Part shown: piece after piece, positions 9,325 to 17,943 of the stretch | Layout of the letters: each line of letters begins with the position of its first letter | Position numbering within the stretch: the stretch's first letter is position 1 | DNA from: an uncultured Bacteroidota bacterium | GTDB lineage: Bacteria; Bacteroidota; Bacteroidia; AKYH767-A; JABDAW01 | DNA: 64,000 bases | NCBI GenBank assembly: GCA_903844645.1 | Contig: CAIMUP010000090.1 | Span: forward strand, 1 to 64,000 | Reading direction: 5' to 3' | Position numbers and translations under genes: made by a program | Notes under the pieces: model-generated | What the model saw: the letters and a program-made list of their open reading frames with translations, nothing else | Told to the model about the DNA's origin: nothing | The model's database searches: none

Positions 9325-9698
9325 CAAAAACGCGCGGACGACAATAATGGAATCTTATAAAATGATATTAGACCAACAAGTTTATTAATATAATAATTCT
9401 CTTCAAGGGATTAAACATTCCAAGGAAACAAAAGAATACCCCTTCCTTATCTCATTCTCCCATTCCTTGGTAATATTCCGGAATTAATAGCCCTGACATT
9501 TTTATCGGGGTAGGAGGGAGGAGGAAGCAATAGTGGCTTTAGCCACGTCATTTAATAGAAATGGCGAATGCCAGTATAGCTTTCGTAGAATAAATACACT
9601 CGAAAGGAGGTTGGGCAGCACCTTTCGGGTGATAGATATACTTGCCGGATAGAAAGCCATTATATTGTTATTTTATTAGGTTTGTTATTCTTAAATGT
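9325..9698. other. Non-coding stretch with a small hairpin
   Basis: No gene is supported here. A perfect hairpin gtggctttagccac lies at 9533-9546. It is followed by moderately G/C-rich sequence with ctcgaaaggagg and cctttcgggtgatag, which form weaker complementary pairs. The block 9530-9660 looks like a decayed dispersed (REP-like) element, but only one copy is in the window, so this is a guess. Confidence 0.35.
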
Positions 9699-9914
9699 TA
9701 GTCTTAAGTTCAAAAAACTTAGTACTAAGTTGGCGAAACTTAGTACTAAGTTGGCGAAACTTAGTACTAAGTTGGAAGAATTTAGTACTAAGTTGGCGAA
9801 ACTTAGTACTAAGTTGGAAGGATTTAGTACTAAGTTGGCGAAACTTAGTACTAAGTTGGAAGGATTTAGTACTAAGTTGGAAGGATTTAGTACTAAGTTT
9901 CGCCAACTTAAGAC
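9699..9914. repeat. 21-bp tandem array D with 12-bp palindromic core
   Basis: Nine units at 9716, 9737, 9758, 9779, 9800, 9821, 9842, 9863 and 9884 each carry the palindrome cttagtactaag (or tttagtactaag) and a 9-bp spacer, mostly ttggcgaaa or ttggaagga. The array is bounded by the inverted pair gtcttaagtt (9699-9708) and aacttaagac (9905-9914). It lies in the 947-bp gap downstream of fabI and upstream of the zinc-ribbon gene. Four reading frames are open across it, all of low complexity. Confidence 0.97.
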
Positions 9915-10210
9915 CAAGTTTTTGACATTTATAAGGTAATTACCACTCCAACCAACCCAATTTTCCCCGTTTGGCATCCCTCTCTGGCTATTATCTATGC
10001 GACCCAACATCCTGATAGGTATTTCTCCTTTCAGTGATTTCTTTTTTCAGGTTTAATAAAATAACTTTCAAAAAGCTGGAAGGAGAAAAACCTTTCAGGA
10101 TGGTGCGTCTTTCAATAAGCGTTGAATAAATTTTCATTAATCATTTTATGATTGCGACCCTTTATGGGAGCAACAATAAAATGATGAGAAGGATAATTAT
10201 GAATGATCCG

Positions 10211-10238
10211 ACATTCATAATTTAACATTCATAATTTA
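10211..10238. repeat. 14-bp (2 x 7) A/T-rich repeat at the fabI 3' end
   Basis: Two adjacent copies of acattcataattta lie 8 bp from the fabI stop codon. The stretch 9915-10210 before it has no gene. It contains an imperfect inverted pair, cattttatgattgc with gcaacaataaaatg, at about 10142-10183. Confidence 0.7.
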
Positions 10239-10246
10239 TAATTTCT

Positions 10247-11062
10247 TTATTGCTCGAGGAATTTATCCATTACCTCCTGACTAACTCCTGTAAAGGAAAA
10301 GCCGCCGTCATGAAAGAGATTTTGCATCGTTACCATCCTCGTTAAATCGGAGAATAAGGTGATGCAATAATCTGCACATGCCTCCGAGCTTGCATTACCT
10401 AAGGGCGACATCATATCTGCATAATTGAAGAAACCATCAAATCCCTTCACGCCGCTACCAGCTGTTGTTTTGGTAGGAGATTGGGAAATAGTATTAATAC
10501 GTACTTTCTTCGCTTTTCCATAATGATAGCCGTAGCTTCGAGCAATGGATTCGAGCATTGATTTGGCATCCGCCATGTCGTTATAATCCGGGAAGACGCG
10601 CTGTGCAGCAATGTATGTAAGCGCAACAACAGAACCCCATTCATTAATAGCATCCAGCTTCTGCGCTACTTGCAAAACCTTGTGCAAAGACATGGAGGAA
10701 ATATCAATCGTCTTATGATAATACTCATAATCCAAGGAAGTGTAATGCTTGTTCTTCCTTACGTTTGGCGACATACCGATGGAATGCAAAACGAAATCTA
10801 TCTTGCCGCCGAATATCTCGGAAGACTTGTTAAATAGATTTTCTAAGTCGGGAATAGAAGTAGCATCCGCGCCGATAACCTCACAGTTACACTCCTTGGC
10901 TAATTCATTAATAGTCCCCATTCGTAATGCTATCGGAGCATTCGTAAGAATGATTTTCGCACCTTCCTGATGTGCACGTTGGGCTACTTTCCACGCAATG
11001 GAATTAGGGTCAAGCGCACCAAAGATGATTCCTTTTTTACCTTCCAATAAATTGTAGTTCAT
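10247..11062 (-). CDS. fabI: Enoyl-[acyl-carrier-protein] reductase FabI
   Basis: The 271-residue protein performs the last reduction of fatty acid elongation (trans-2-enoyl-ACP to acyl-ACP, NADH-dependent). It is an SDR-fold enzyme with the divergent FabI nucleotide-binding loop GALDPNSIAWKVA, the core LHSIGMSPN, and the FabI pair of tyrosines at about Y150 and Y160 followed by K167 (LTYIAAQR and YNDMADAK). The length is normal for the family. It starts 12 bp after recN and is the last gene of the porD-recN-fabI operon. Nothing is unusual. Confidence 0.95.
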   Translation of the reverse strand: MNYNLLEGKKGIIFGALDPNSIAWKVAQRAHQEGAKIILTNAPIALRMGTINELAKECNCEVIGADATSIPDLENLFNKSSEIFGGKIDFVLHSIGMSPNVRKNKHYTSLDYEYYHKTIDISSMSLHKVLQVAQKLDAINEWGSVVALTYIAAQRVFPDYNDMADAKSMLESIARSYGYHYGKAKKVRINTISQSPTKTTAGSGVKGFDGFFNYADMMSPLGNASSEACADYCITLFSDLTRMVTMQNLFHDGGFSFTGVSQEVMDKFLEQ

Positions 11063-11074
11063 AATAGTATTTGT

Positions 11075-12736
11075 TTATACGTTTAATAATTCTTTTGCAT
11101 TCTCCATCGCAATGCTGGTGGGCTTTTCGCCACTCAACATCTTCGCGATTTCTATAATCCGTTCCTCTTCGTTTAATCTCTTCATTCGAGTAAACGTCTT
11201 ATTGTTCTTTACTTCTTTATATACCCAAAAATGACTCTCTCCTTTGCTCGCAATCTGTGGAAGATGCGTAATCGTAATCACTTGGTGTTTTGTGGATATA
11301 GTTTGCATCACATTCCCAACTTTATTCGCCACTTCGCCAGAAACCCCCGAATCAATCTCGTCAAAGACAATCGTCGGCAACGACATTAATTGAGCAATGA
11401 TAGCTTTCAAACAAAGCGTCAATCTTGACAACTCCCCGCCAGATGCTACTTTCTGAATTTCCTGGTATTCCACACCTTTATTCGCAGAGAACAAGAACCG
11501 AATTTTATCTATTCCGGTTGCATTGAAAAGCCCGTTAGGTAATACTTCGTGATTGATTTTAAGCACGGCATTATTCATCATCAAATCATTGAGTAGTTCC
11601 TTAACTTTCTTCTCTATTTGAGGAATAACTTTCACTCTGCTTTGGGAAATCTTATTCGCCAGAGCAATCAACTTCTCCTCTACCTTTGCCAACTCTTTCT
11701 TGAGTTCTATAATCTCATCCTCCATAGAATTTATCCCTTCCAACTTGATTCTTAAAGACTCTTGCAGGCTCAATAATTCATCCACCGTATTCAACCGGTG
11801 CTTCTGTTCGAGGTGATAAATATGATTCAAGCGTTCATTAATCACTTCAATCTGCGAAGGATTAAATGTCGTTTCATCTTTCAGTTCATCCACCTCATTG
11901 GAAATATCTTTCAGCTCGATAACGACAGAATTTATACGCTCAAAAAGCTCCGAGAACTTTGTATTAAACCTCGTCAGCGTGGATAGTATCTTCACGATTT
12001 CATTTCCTTCCAACACCAAAGAGTTTTCGCCTTCATTCAGTAAATAATTTATCCTTTCCAAGCCCGAACGAATAGCTTCCGCATTATTCAATGCTGCTAA
12101 TTTCTGTTCTAATTCAGTTTGCTCACCTTGGACAAGGTTCGCTTCATTCAATTCATTAAACTGAAATTGAAAGTAGTCCACATCCTTTACTAATCGGTCG
12201 TTCTCAGCAATCTTATTATCTAATGTAATCTTCAATTTACCGAATGTAACATACAATTCCTTATACTCCTTAACCAATGCGCCGTTCTTTGCAAAGGCAT
12301 CCAAGTACGAAAGTTGAAACGCGGCATTATTGATAGATAAATTCTCGTGCTGCGAATGAATATCCACCAGGTTTGCAGACAAATCCTTGAGAATATTCAG
12401 TGTAACAGGCGTATCATTCAAGAAGGTTCGCGACTTCCCTTCTGGACTAATTTCTCTGCGTATAATTGTGGTGCTTTCATAATCCAAATTATTCGCTTCA
12501 AAGTACCCTTCGAGGTTATACTCATCAATATTAAACTCCCCCTCGATAATACATTTCTTCTCCTTATTCAATAAAACAGAAGTATCCGCCCGCTGCCCCA
12601 ATATCAAACCCAAAGCACCAAGGAGGATAGACTTTCCAGCACCTGTCTCACCCGTAACGATATTCAATCCCAAAGAAAAATGAATATCCAGAGTGTCTAT
12701 TAAGACATAATTTTGTATGACGAGTCTTGCCAACAT
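11075..12736 (-). CDS. recN: DNA repair protein RecN
   Basis: The 553-residue SMC-like ATPase acts in recombinational repair of double-strand breaks. The Walker A motif GETGAGKSILLGALG is near residue 35, long coiled-coil helices run from about 160 to 380, an ABC signature-type segment VASGGELSRLTLCLKA is near 435 and Walker B TIVFDEIDSGVSG is near 465. The usual family length is about 550. It follows porD by 6 bp, so the two are cotranscribed. Confidence 0.96.
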   Translation of the reverse strand: MLARLVIQNYVLIDTLDIHFSLGLNIVTGETGAGKSILLGALGLILGQRADTSVLLNKEKKCIIEGEFNIDEYNLEGYFEANNLDYESTTIIRREISPEGKSRTFLNDTPVTLNILKDLSANLVDIHSQHENLSINNAAFQLSYLDAFAKNGALVKEYKELYVTFGKLKITLDNKIAENDRLVKDVDYFQFQFNELNEANLVQGEQTELEQKLAALNNAEAIRSGLERINYLLNEGENSLVLEGNEIVKILSTLTRFNTKFSELFERINSVVIELKDISNEVDELKDETTFNPSQIEVINERLNHIYHLEQKHRLNTVDELLSLQESLRIKLEGINSMEDEIIELKKELAKVEEKLIALANKISQSRVKVIPQIEKKVKELLNDLMMNNAVLKINHEVLPNGLFNATGIDKIRFLFSANKGVEYQEIQKVASGGELSRLTLCLKAIIAQLMSLPTIVFDEIDSGVSGEVANKVGNVMQTISTKHQVITITHLPQIASKGESHFWVYKEVKNNKTFTRMKRLNEEERIIEIAKMLSGEKPTSIAMENAKELLNV

Positions 12737-12742
12737 GGTTTA

Positions 12743-13642
12743 TTACCTCCCTCCACTTATCTTTTGGTACTTACTTCCGTTTGCGGGATCCATCTCATTA
12801 AAATATGCCACTACCTTACTCTTTTCATCGGGCAAGCCATTAGAAAATATATTCACCAACTCGTCTGCCTTAGTATCGAAATAAATCTTAAAGAGGAACG
12901 ACCCGGGTTTGTTCTTGAAGGCATTATAAACAAGCTCCATACAGTTCGTAATCACCTTTCGCCCATCATCCGCCTTCTCCGACATGATGTCCAAACCAAG
13001 GCGATGAAATTTATAATTTGCCTCCCGAACGCCCTTGAATTGCGGGTCTAAGAGATTATCAATATACCAATACCGATTCTTCGTGCTCTCATACGCCTTC
13101 CAGCCTTTCTCGACTTCTGATTGGCAGAAGTTGACGATATTTTGCGCCTTATTAAGATAAATAGTACCCCCATTATTGGAATAAGAATCGTAGTCCAAAC
13201 CAATTACGATGTAAGCATAATACGCCAAAACAGAGGTCAGGTTGCCCATATCCGTCTGGTCATTATAATCCAGCGGCGTATTCTCTTGATACACGATATT
13301 AAAATCCGCATCCAGATAATTAATCAACGGAGAGTTATACGAAGTCCCAAAAACTGGTCGCCGAGCCTGCACCTGTATCGTCCCGTTGAAAACGCCTTGC
13401 GACGGCATACTTTGGAAATTAATCATAAAAGTACATTCAATCCGCTCCTGATTCAAAAAAGCATCATCGGTCCATTTTCTGTTGTTCAAAAACTCGGTGA
13501 TAGACGTCTTCAAAGTCTCAAAAACCTTCTTATCAATGCCCGTAATCGTCGGAGCGTTCACCTGCACCGTCGCGTTTAATTCCTGCGCATTCCCCGAAAT
13601 CGAGACCACCGCCAGCAACATTATTATCAGTATTCTTTTCAT
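12743..13642 (-). CDS. porD: PorD / DUF4835 family protein
   Basis: The protein is about 299 residues from the internal ATG at 13642, which starts a signal peptide MKRILIIMLLAVVSISGNAQ. An ATG seven codons upstream (13663) is possible. The start ELNATVQVNAP, the segment FLNNRKWTDD and the tail ending near KYQKISGGR match the DUF4835 family, also called T9SS protein PorD, found in Bacteroidota between coaBC and recN. The expected place is the periplasm or outer membrane periphery. Its exact role in type IX secretion is not known to me. Confidence 0.88.
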   Translation of the reverse strand: MKRILIIMLLAVVSISGNAQELNATVQVNAPTITGIDKKVFETLKTSITEFLNNRKWTDDAFLNQERIECTFMINFQSMPSQGVFNGTIQVQARRPVFGTSYNSPLINYLDADFNIVYQENTPLDYNDQTDMGNLTSVLAYYAYIVIGLDYDSYSNNGGTIYLNKAQNIVNFCQSEVEKGWKAYESTKNRYWYIDNLLDPQFKGVREANYKFHRLGLDIMSEKADDGRKVITNCMELVYNAFKNKPGSFLFKIYFDTKADELVNIFSNGLPDEKSKVVAYFNEMDPANGSKYQKISGGR

Positions 13643-13703
13643 TTTATTAGTTATATTTTTCATTTTTACACTTAAAAACCTAATTTATACGCTTATCGGA
13701 CAC

Positions 13704-13762
13704 CTTCCGCCAACTGGCGGAAGACTCGCGCCAGTTGGCGGAAGACTTGCGCCAATTGGTAA
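13704..13762. repeat. Short 21-bp tandem array E
   Basis: Three units start with cgccaactggcg, cgccagttggcg and cgccaattgg at 13708, 13729 and 13750, exactly 21 bp apart. The spacer is gaagactcg or gaagacttg. The core cgccaNNtggcg is an inverted repeat. It sits in the 177-bp gap between coaBC and porD, inside what is probably one operon. Confidence 0.9.
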
Positions 13763-13795
13763 AATCCCAGAAATTACCGCTATTTATCCTCCCCC

Positions 13796-13828
13796 AATTC
13801 ATAATTAATAATTCATAATTCATAATTT
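13796..13828. repeat. 7-bp A/T-rich repeat over the coaBC 3' end
   Basis: Four heptamers aattcat, aattaat, aattcat and aattcat run into the last codons and stop of coaBC (stop at 13820-13822). They resemble the repeats at 10211 and 22306. Confidence 0.75.
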
Positions 13829-15022
13829 CCCTACCCTCCCGATAATATAATTCACAATGTCCGCCGCCACCTCCTTTTTGTTCTTCAAATCAAAATTAAT
13901 GACCTTATTGGATGCATCAATAATGGAAATCTTATTCGTCGCGCCCTGAAATCCTGCGCCCTTATCCGCCAAAGAATTCACCACAATCATATCCAAGTTT
14001 TTCCTTTTTAATTTCAACATCCCGTTCGCAATCGCGTTCTCGGTCTCTAACGCAAAGCCGCATAAAAACTGTGTCTTCGTCTTCATCCCACCCAATTCAA
14101 ACAGAATATCTTTCGTCGGCGAGAGCTTTATCGTCAGCGATTTCTCTTTCTTCTTAATCTTTTCGCTTTGCTTGATGGAGGGTTTATAATCAGCCACCGC
14201 AGCAGCCATTACGGTAATATTTTTTCCTTTGAAATTATCCATGCAAGCCTGATGCATCTCCGTCGCGGTCGTTACTTTTATTAATTTAATTTTAGGGCTG
14301 ATGGTCAATGAAGTCGGTCCGCTGATTAATGTAACCTCAGCACCCTTCTCAGCCAATTCCGTGGCAATCGCATACCCCATTTTCCCCGACGAATGATTGC
14401 CGATAAACCGCACAGGGTCTATGGCTTCATACGTAGGACCTGCGGTAACCATCGCCTTCTTCCCTTTTAATGGCAGAGTCTTCGCGACTTCATTTTGAAT
14501 GAAAGCGAGGATGTTTTCCGGCTCTTCCATCCTTCCCTCACCGTTCAATCCACTCGCCAATTCCCCGCTATTAGGCGGAATAATAACATTCCCAAACGAC
14601 TTCAAAGTAGCAATATTCTTCTTGGTAGATCCGTGCATCCACATATCCTCATCCATAGCCGGCGCAATGAAAACGGGGCATCTCGCAGAAAGATAAGTTG
14701 CCAACAACAGGTTATCACAAATGCCATTAGCCATCTTCCCAATCGTATTTAATGAAGCGGGCGCAATCACCATCAAATCCGCCCACAACGCAAGCTCTAC
14801 ATGGTTGTTCCACTCGCCATTTTCATTCTTTATAAAATCTAAGTAACACGGATTCTTGGACAGCGTAGCCATCGTAACCGGCGTGATAAAATCCACAGCC
14901 GAACGGGTCATAATCACCCGCACCTCGGCACCTGCTTTAACGAAGAAACGGGTAAGCGTTGCGGCTTTGTAAGCAGCAATACTTCCCGTAACTCCCAGCA
15001 ATATTTTCTTTCCATTCAGCAT
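13820..15022 (-). CDS. coaBC: Bifunctional phosphopantothenoylcysteine decarboxylase / phosphopantothenate-cysteine ligase
   Basis: The 400-residue enzyme catalyses two steps of coenzyme A synthesis: coupling of 4'-phosphopantothenate to cysteine and decarboxylation to 4'-phosphopantetheine. The N-terminal flavoprotein (CoaC) half has KILLGVTGSIAAYKAA, the active-site motif PAMDEDMW and the conserved NPCYLDF region. The C-terminal CoaB half begins near residue 190 with KAMVTAGPTYEAIDPVRF and carries NHSSGKMGYAIA. The length is normal. It lies downstream of rpoZ with a 45-bp gap. The last residues and stop are formed by the A/T-rich 7-bp repeat. Confidence 0.96.
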   Translation of the reverse strand: MLNGKKILLGVTGSIAAYKAATLTRFFVKAGAEVRVIMTRSAVDFITPVTMATLSKNPCYLDFIKNENGEWNNHVELALWADLMVIAPASLNTIGKMANGICDNLLLATYLSARCPVFIAPAMDEDMWMHGSTKKNIATLKSFGNVIIPPNSGELASGLNGEGRMEEPENILAFIQNEVAKTLPLKGKKAMVTAGPTYEAIDPVRFIGNHSSGKMGYAIATELAEKGAEVTLISGPTSLTISPKIKLIKVTTATEMHQACMDNFKGKNITVMAAAVADYKPSIKQSEKIKKKEKSLTIKLSPTKDILFELGGMKTKTQFLCGFALETENAIANGMLKLKRKNLDMIVVNSLADKGAGFQGATNKISIIDASNKVINFDLKNKKEVAADIVNYIIGRVGKL

Positions 15023-15067
15023 GTTTCAGCGAAAAGTAGTATGGAATATTGCCTACAGTTTCAAAGA

Positions 15068-15454
15068 TTAATATCTGTTGTATCTTACTGGTGGTGCAGC
15101 AGCCAATGCCGCGGCTTTAGCAATTTCATCTTCCGTCATGAATCGGTGATACACCTTTCCATCCAGAAACTCTTGCACAGCAATCAAGGTAGGTTTCGGA
15201 ATCCGCTCGTATTGTTTCGACAAAGCTATTTGCTCGTCGTTCTCGAAAATCTCATCAAGGGTATCCATAGCTGGGGCAGAAAATTCGCTTAGCTTACCGG
15301 ATAATTCTTCCTTCAGTTCCGCGGCAATCTGATTCGCTCGCTTGGAGATAATCGCAATGGATTCATAAATGTTCTCTGTCGTGGTATCAAACTCACGCAA
15401 ATCGCGGGTAACGGTCGTAACGGCTACCTCTTTGTAATTGGTGTTGTGGCTCAT
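15068..15454 (-). CDS. rpoZ: RNA polymerase omega/Rpb6-type subunit
   Basis: The 128-residue acidic protein has the Bacteroidota omega pattern: TRDLREFDTTTENIYESIA followed by KRANQIAAELKEEL, which matches the omega helix (RANQIA, equivalent to the R-x-x-Q-L region of E. coli omega). The C-terminal part (EQIALSKQYERIPKPT) is also usual in this group. It is placed between bamD and coaBC as in many Bacteroidota. It would stabilise the RNA polymerase beta' subunit. Confidence 0.88.
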   Translation of the reverse strand: MSHNTNYKEVAVTTVTRDLREFDTTTENIYESIAIISKRANQIAAELKEELSGKLSEFSAPAMDTLDEIFENDEQIALSKQYERIPKPTLIAVQEFLDGKVYHRFMTEDEIAKAAALAAAPPVRYNRY

Positions 15455-15497
15455 CTTTATTAAATATTAGGGGTAAATATATATTATTCTGTATTTC

Positions 15498-16319
15498 TTA
15501 TCCTCCTGCGAGGCGTTTCTTTTCCAATTGCTTTAAGGCATCGGCATAGTAGCCTTCTGCTTCTTTCACAAACTTGCTTTTCGGGTTGTTATCGATGAAA
15601 ATGGTGTAGTTCGCGACGGCTGCTTTGTATCGTTCTTCTTTTTTGGTGTCTATACTTTTATTAGCCCAAAGGTAGTAGGATTTAACTGTGAGAAACTGGC
15701 TTTCTTCCTTATACTTCGTCTCTGGATAATTCTTCACTAAGTTCTTAAAACAGACCACGGCTGCCCGAAAATCGCTCATCTTGTAATACAATTTCCCTAT
15801 TTCATATTCTTTCTTTTGCAATTTCTCCCGCAATAAATCTATCAATTGGTTGCATTGGTCCACCTTGGTGCTTTTGGGGTATTTGTTAGCGAATAATTGC
15901 AGTTGAAGCATCGCCTTTCTGGTATTTGTTTGATCTAAATACGGGTTCGGGGAATCCAAATAAGAGCAAAAAGCCGATAAAAAACTACATTCCTCGGTAA
16001 ACTTACTATTCGGAAACGTGGTTACGAAGTTCTCAAAATAAAAGCTCGCCTCCTCGTTGTCGCCTAATTGGTAATAGCAATTGGCATAGTAATAATAAAT
16101 CATTTCGTACTTGCTCGTGCCTTTGCTGATGGTCAGCAATTGCTCAAAAAGAGGCTGCGCATGCTCGTAGTTATGGGCTTCGTAAAACTTCACCGCCATA
16201 TCGTATTTCTGTTCGTTATTCGTACTCTTCAACAGCTTCTGATATTTACTGCAAGACGACAGCCCTATTACTAATAGGAGTAAAATGGTATTAACTACGA
16301 AACCCGTTTTCTTTTTCAT
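15498..16319 (-). CDS. bamD: Outer membrane assembly lipoprotein BamD
   Basis: The 273-residue lipoprotein starts at the ATG at 16319. Its signal sequence ends in the lipobox LSSC. TPR-like helix pairs cover the mature part (EAHNYEHAQPLFEQLL, YYYANCYYQLGDNEEASFYF, FAVCFKNLVKNYPETKYKE-type segments), as expected for BamD, the partner of BamA in beta-barrel insertion. A longer reading from 16364 is rejected because the -7 box at 16325-16332 would then lie inside the gene. With that box only 5 bp separate promoter and ATG, so the mRNA may be leaderless. It heads the bamD-rpoZ-coaBC cluster. Confidence 0.92.
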   Translation of the reverse strand: MKKKTGFVVNTILLLLVIGLSSCSKYQKLLKSTNNEQKYDMAVKFYEAHNYEHAQPLFEQLLTISKGTSKYEMIYYYYANCYYQLGDNEEASFYFENFVTTFPNSKFTEECSFLSAFCSYLDSPNPYLDQTNTRKAMLQLQLFANKYPKSTKVDQCNQLIDLLREKLQKKEYEIGKLYYKMSDFRAAVVCFKNLVKNYPETKYKEESQFLTVKSYYLWANKSIDTKKEERYKAAVANYTIFIDNNPKSKFVKEAEGYYADALKQLEKKRLAGG

Positions 16320-16324
16320 GGGCG

Positions 16325-16332
16325 CAAATATA
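16325..16332 (-). promoter_or_regulatory. -7 box TATATTTG, 5 bp before the bamD ATG
   Basis: The plus strand reads CAAATATA. It matches TAnnTTTG and leaves only cgccc before the ATG, so transcription probably starts at or next to the start codon. Confidence 0.6.
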
Positions 16333-16415
16333 CTATTATCTTCAGTAATTCTAAATGTATTCATTATTTATGTAGTAATTGGATTTGGGTGAATAGATGT
16401 CAATGCAACGAGTTT

Positions 16416-16500
16416 CCCAGATATATCTGGGAAGACTCCAGATGTATCTGGAATGACTCCAGATGTATCTGGAATGGCTCTGGATATATATATAAATTCT
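16416..16500. repeat. 21-bp array F with ccagatNtatctgg palindrome
   Basis: Palindromic cores ccagatatatctgg, ccagatgtatctgg and ccagatgtatctgg start at 16417, 16438 and 16459. A decayed fourth copy (ctggatatatata) falls in register at 16480. The spacers are gaagact and gaatgact-like. The array lies in the 313-bp divergent gap between bamD and the SPT-like gene. The remainder of that gap holds the two promoters. Confidence 0.93.
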
Positions 16501-16584
16501 AAAGTGAACCTATCCAAACGATGTTGAGGTCCCCCCATGTAACGTTTGAGGAAGAAGATTATCTTTGTTTGCATCCCGATTTTA

Positions 16585-16592
16585 TATTTTTG
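16585..16592 (+). promoter_or_regulatory. -7 box TATTTTTG with TTTG 17 bp upstream
   Basis: TTTG at 16564-16567 and TATTTTTG at 16585-16592 fit the Bacteroidota -33/-7 pair. The GTG start at 16633 is 40 bp downstream. Confidence 0.65.
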
Positions 16593-16632
16593 CCCCGACA
16601 TAAATTTTATTATTAATTAAGAAAGACATAAC

Positions 16633-17874
16633 GTGGATTTATTTGAAAAATTACAACAGAACAGAGGTCCCCTCGGGATGCACGCCAAAGACGCTCATGG
16701 ATATTTCACTTTCCCGAAGCTCGAGGGCGATATTGGGAATAAAATGATCTTCCGTGGGAAGACCCGTTTGATTTGGAGTTTGAACAATTATCTCGGCTTG
16801 GCGAACCATCCCGAAGTGCGCCGTGTGGATGCCGAAGCTGCTGCACAATACGGAATGGCAATGCCGATGGGTGCTCGGATGATGTCTGGCAATTCAAATC
16901 TTCATGAGAAATTGGAAGCAGAATTATCTTCTTTTATGAATAAAGAAGCTACCATTTTGTTGAATTTTGGCTACCAGGGAATGGTCTCCGCCATAGATGC
17001 TTTGGTGGATCGGCACGACGTGATTGTCTATGATGCCGAGGCTCATGCTTGCATTATGGATGGGATGCGATTACATATCGGGAAGCGGTTTGTATTCCCT
17101 CATAATGACATTGAGAATCTCCAAAAGCAACTGGAACGGGCTACTGCATTAACAGAAGCAAGCGGCGGTTGCATCCTTGTTATCACCGAAGGAGTCTTTG
17201 GAATGTCCGGCGATCAAGGCAAGCTGAAAGAGATTATCGCATTGAAAAGTAAATATAATTTCCGCCTCCTCGTGGATGATGCACACGGCTTCGGTACGAT
17301 GGGCAAGACTGGCGCCGGAACAGGGGAGGAGCAAGGTGTTCAAGAGGGGATAGATATTTATTTCGGGACCTTTGCGAAGGCGATTGCGAGCATCGGGGCA
17401 TTCATCTCAAGCACGCAGTCTGTCGTGGAATATCTTTATTACAATATGCGTTCCCAGATCTATGCCAAGTCCTTGCCGATGCCCTTGGTGGCGGGTGCTT
17501 TGAAACGCCTTGAATTACTAAGAACCCAACCCGAATTAAAAGATAATCTATGGAAAATAGTTCATGCCCTGCAAACAAATCTCAAAGCTGCGGGCTTCGA
17601 CATTGGTAATACTCAAAGTCCCGTTACACCGGTCTATCTCAATGGCACCATCCCAGAGGCTACCAATCTGATTCTTGACCTCCGCGAGAATTACGATATT
17701 TTCTGTTCAATGGTGGTCTATCCTGTCGTTCCCAAAGGAGTTATCATGCTGCGCCTGATCCCTACTGCCGTGCATACTTTGGAGGATGTGGATTATACCA
17801 TCGAGTCCTTCTCCAAGATACTTATTAACCTCAAAGCAGGGAAATATATTGGCGACCGGATTGTAACGGCGTGA
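16633..17874 (+). CDS. spt: Serine palmitoyltransferase-like alpha-oxoamine synthase
   Basis: The 413-residue PLP enzyme belongs to the alpha-oxoamine synthase group (SPT, KBL, BioF). It starts at a GTG giving MDLFEKLQ, the usual N-terminus of the Bacteroidota form. Motifs are WSLNNYLGLANHPEV, GMAMPMGARMMSGN, VDDAHGFGTMG and the PLP-lysine segment FGTFAKAIASIGAF near residue 245. In Bacteroidota this enzyme condenses serine with an acyl-CoA as the first step of sphingolipid synthesis. BioF or KBL activity cannot be excluded from sequence alone, but there are no biotin or threonine genes nearby. It is probably monocistronic. Confidence 0.82.
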   Translation: MDLFEKLQQNRGPLGMHAKDAHGYFTFPKLEGDIGNKMIFRGKTRLIWSLNNYLGLANHPEVRRVDAEAAAQYGMAMPMGARMMSGNSNLHEKLEAELSSFMNKEATILLNFGYQGMVSAIDALVDRHDVIVYDAEAHACIMDGMRLHIGKRFVFPHNDIENLQKQLERATALTEASGGCILVITEGVFGMSGDQGKLKEIIALKSKYNFRLLVDDAHGFGTMGKTGAGTGEEQGVQEGIDIYFGTFAKAIASIGAFISSTQSVVEYLYYNMRSQIYAKSLPMPLVAGALKRLELLRTQPELKDNLWKIVHALQTNLKAAGFDIGNTQSPVTPVYLNGTIPEATNLILDLRENYDIFCSMVVYPVVPKGVIMLRLIPTAVHTLEDVDYTIESFSKILINLKAGKYIGDRIVTA

Positions 17875-17905
17875 GGAATGGAGTTTTAATCATCATTCAT
17901 TTTTC

Positions 17906-17913
17906 TAATTTTG
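17906..17913 (+). promoter_or_regulatory. -7 box TAATTTTG
   Basis: Exact TAnnTTTG match, 30 bp before the ATG at 17944. It overlaps a TTG at 17911 and so excludes that codon as a start. Confidence 0.65.
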
Positions 17914-17943
17914 TCGCTGAATAAATTAATAAATCATACAATA

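Noticed and set aside
9699-9914. CRISPR array
   Set aside because: Units are contiguous with no unique spacers, 21 bp is too short and there are no cas genes.
9660-10010. Open frames of heptad-repeat proteins across arrays (for example KLSTKLA-type at 9682-9939, and similar at 2413-2801, 5247-5585, 26147-26396, 30514-30984, 40567-41018, 49409-49681, 54601-55152, 61556-61843)
   Set aside because: They come from a repeat period divisible by three, are open on both strands and in several frames, lack promoters or conserved ends, and have unrelated sequences.
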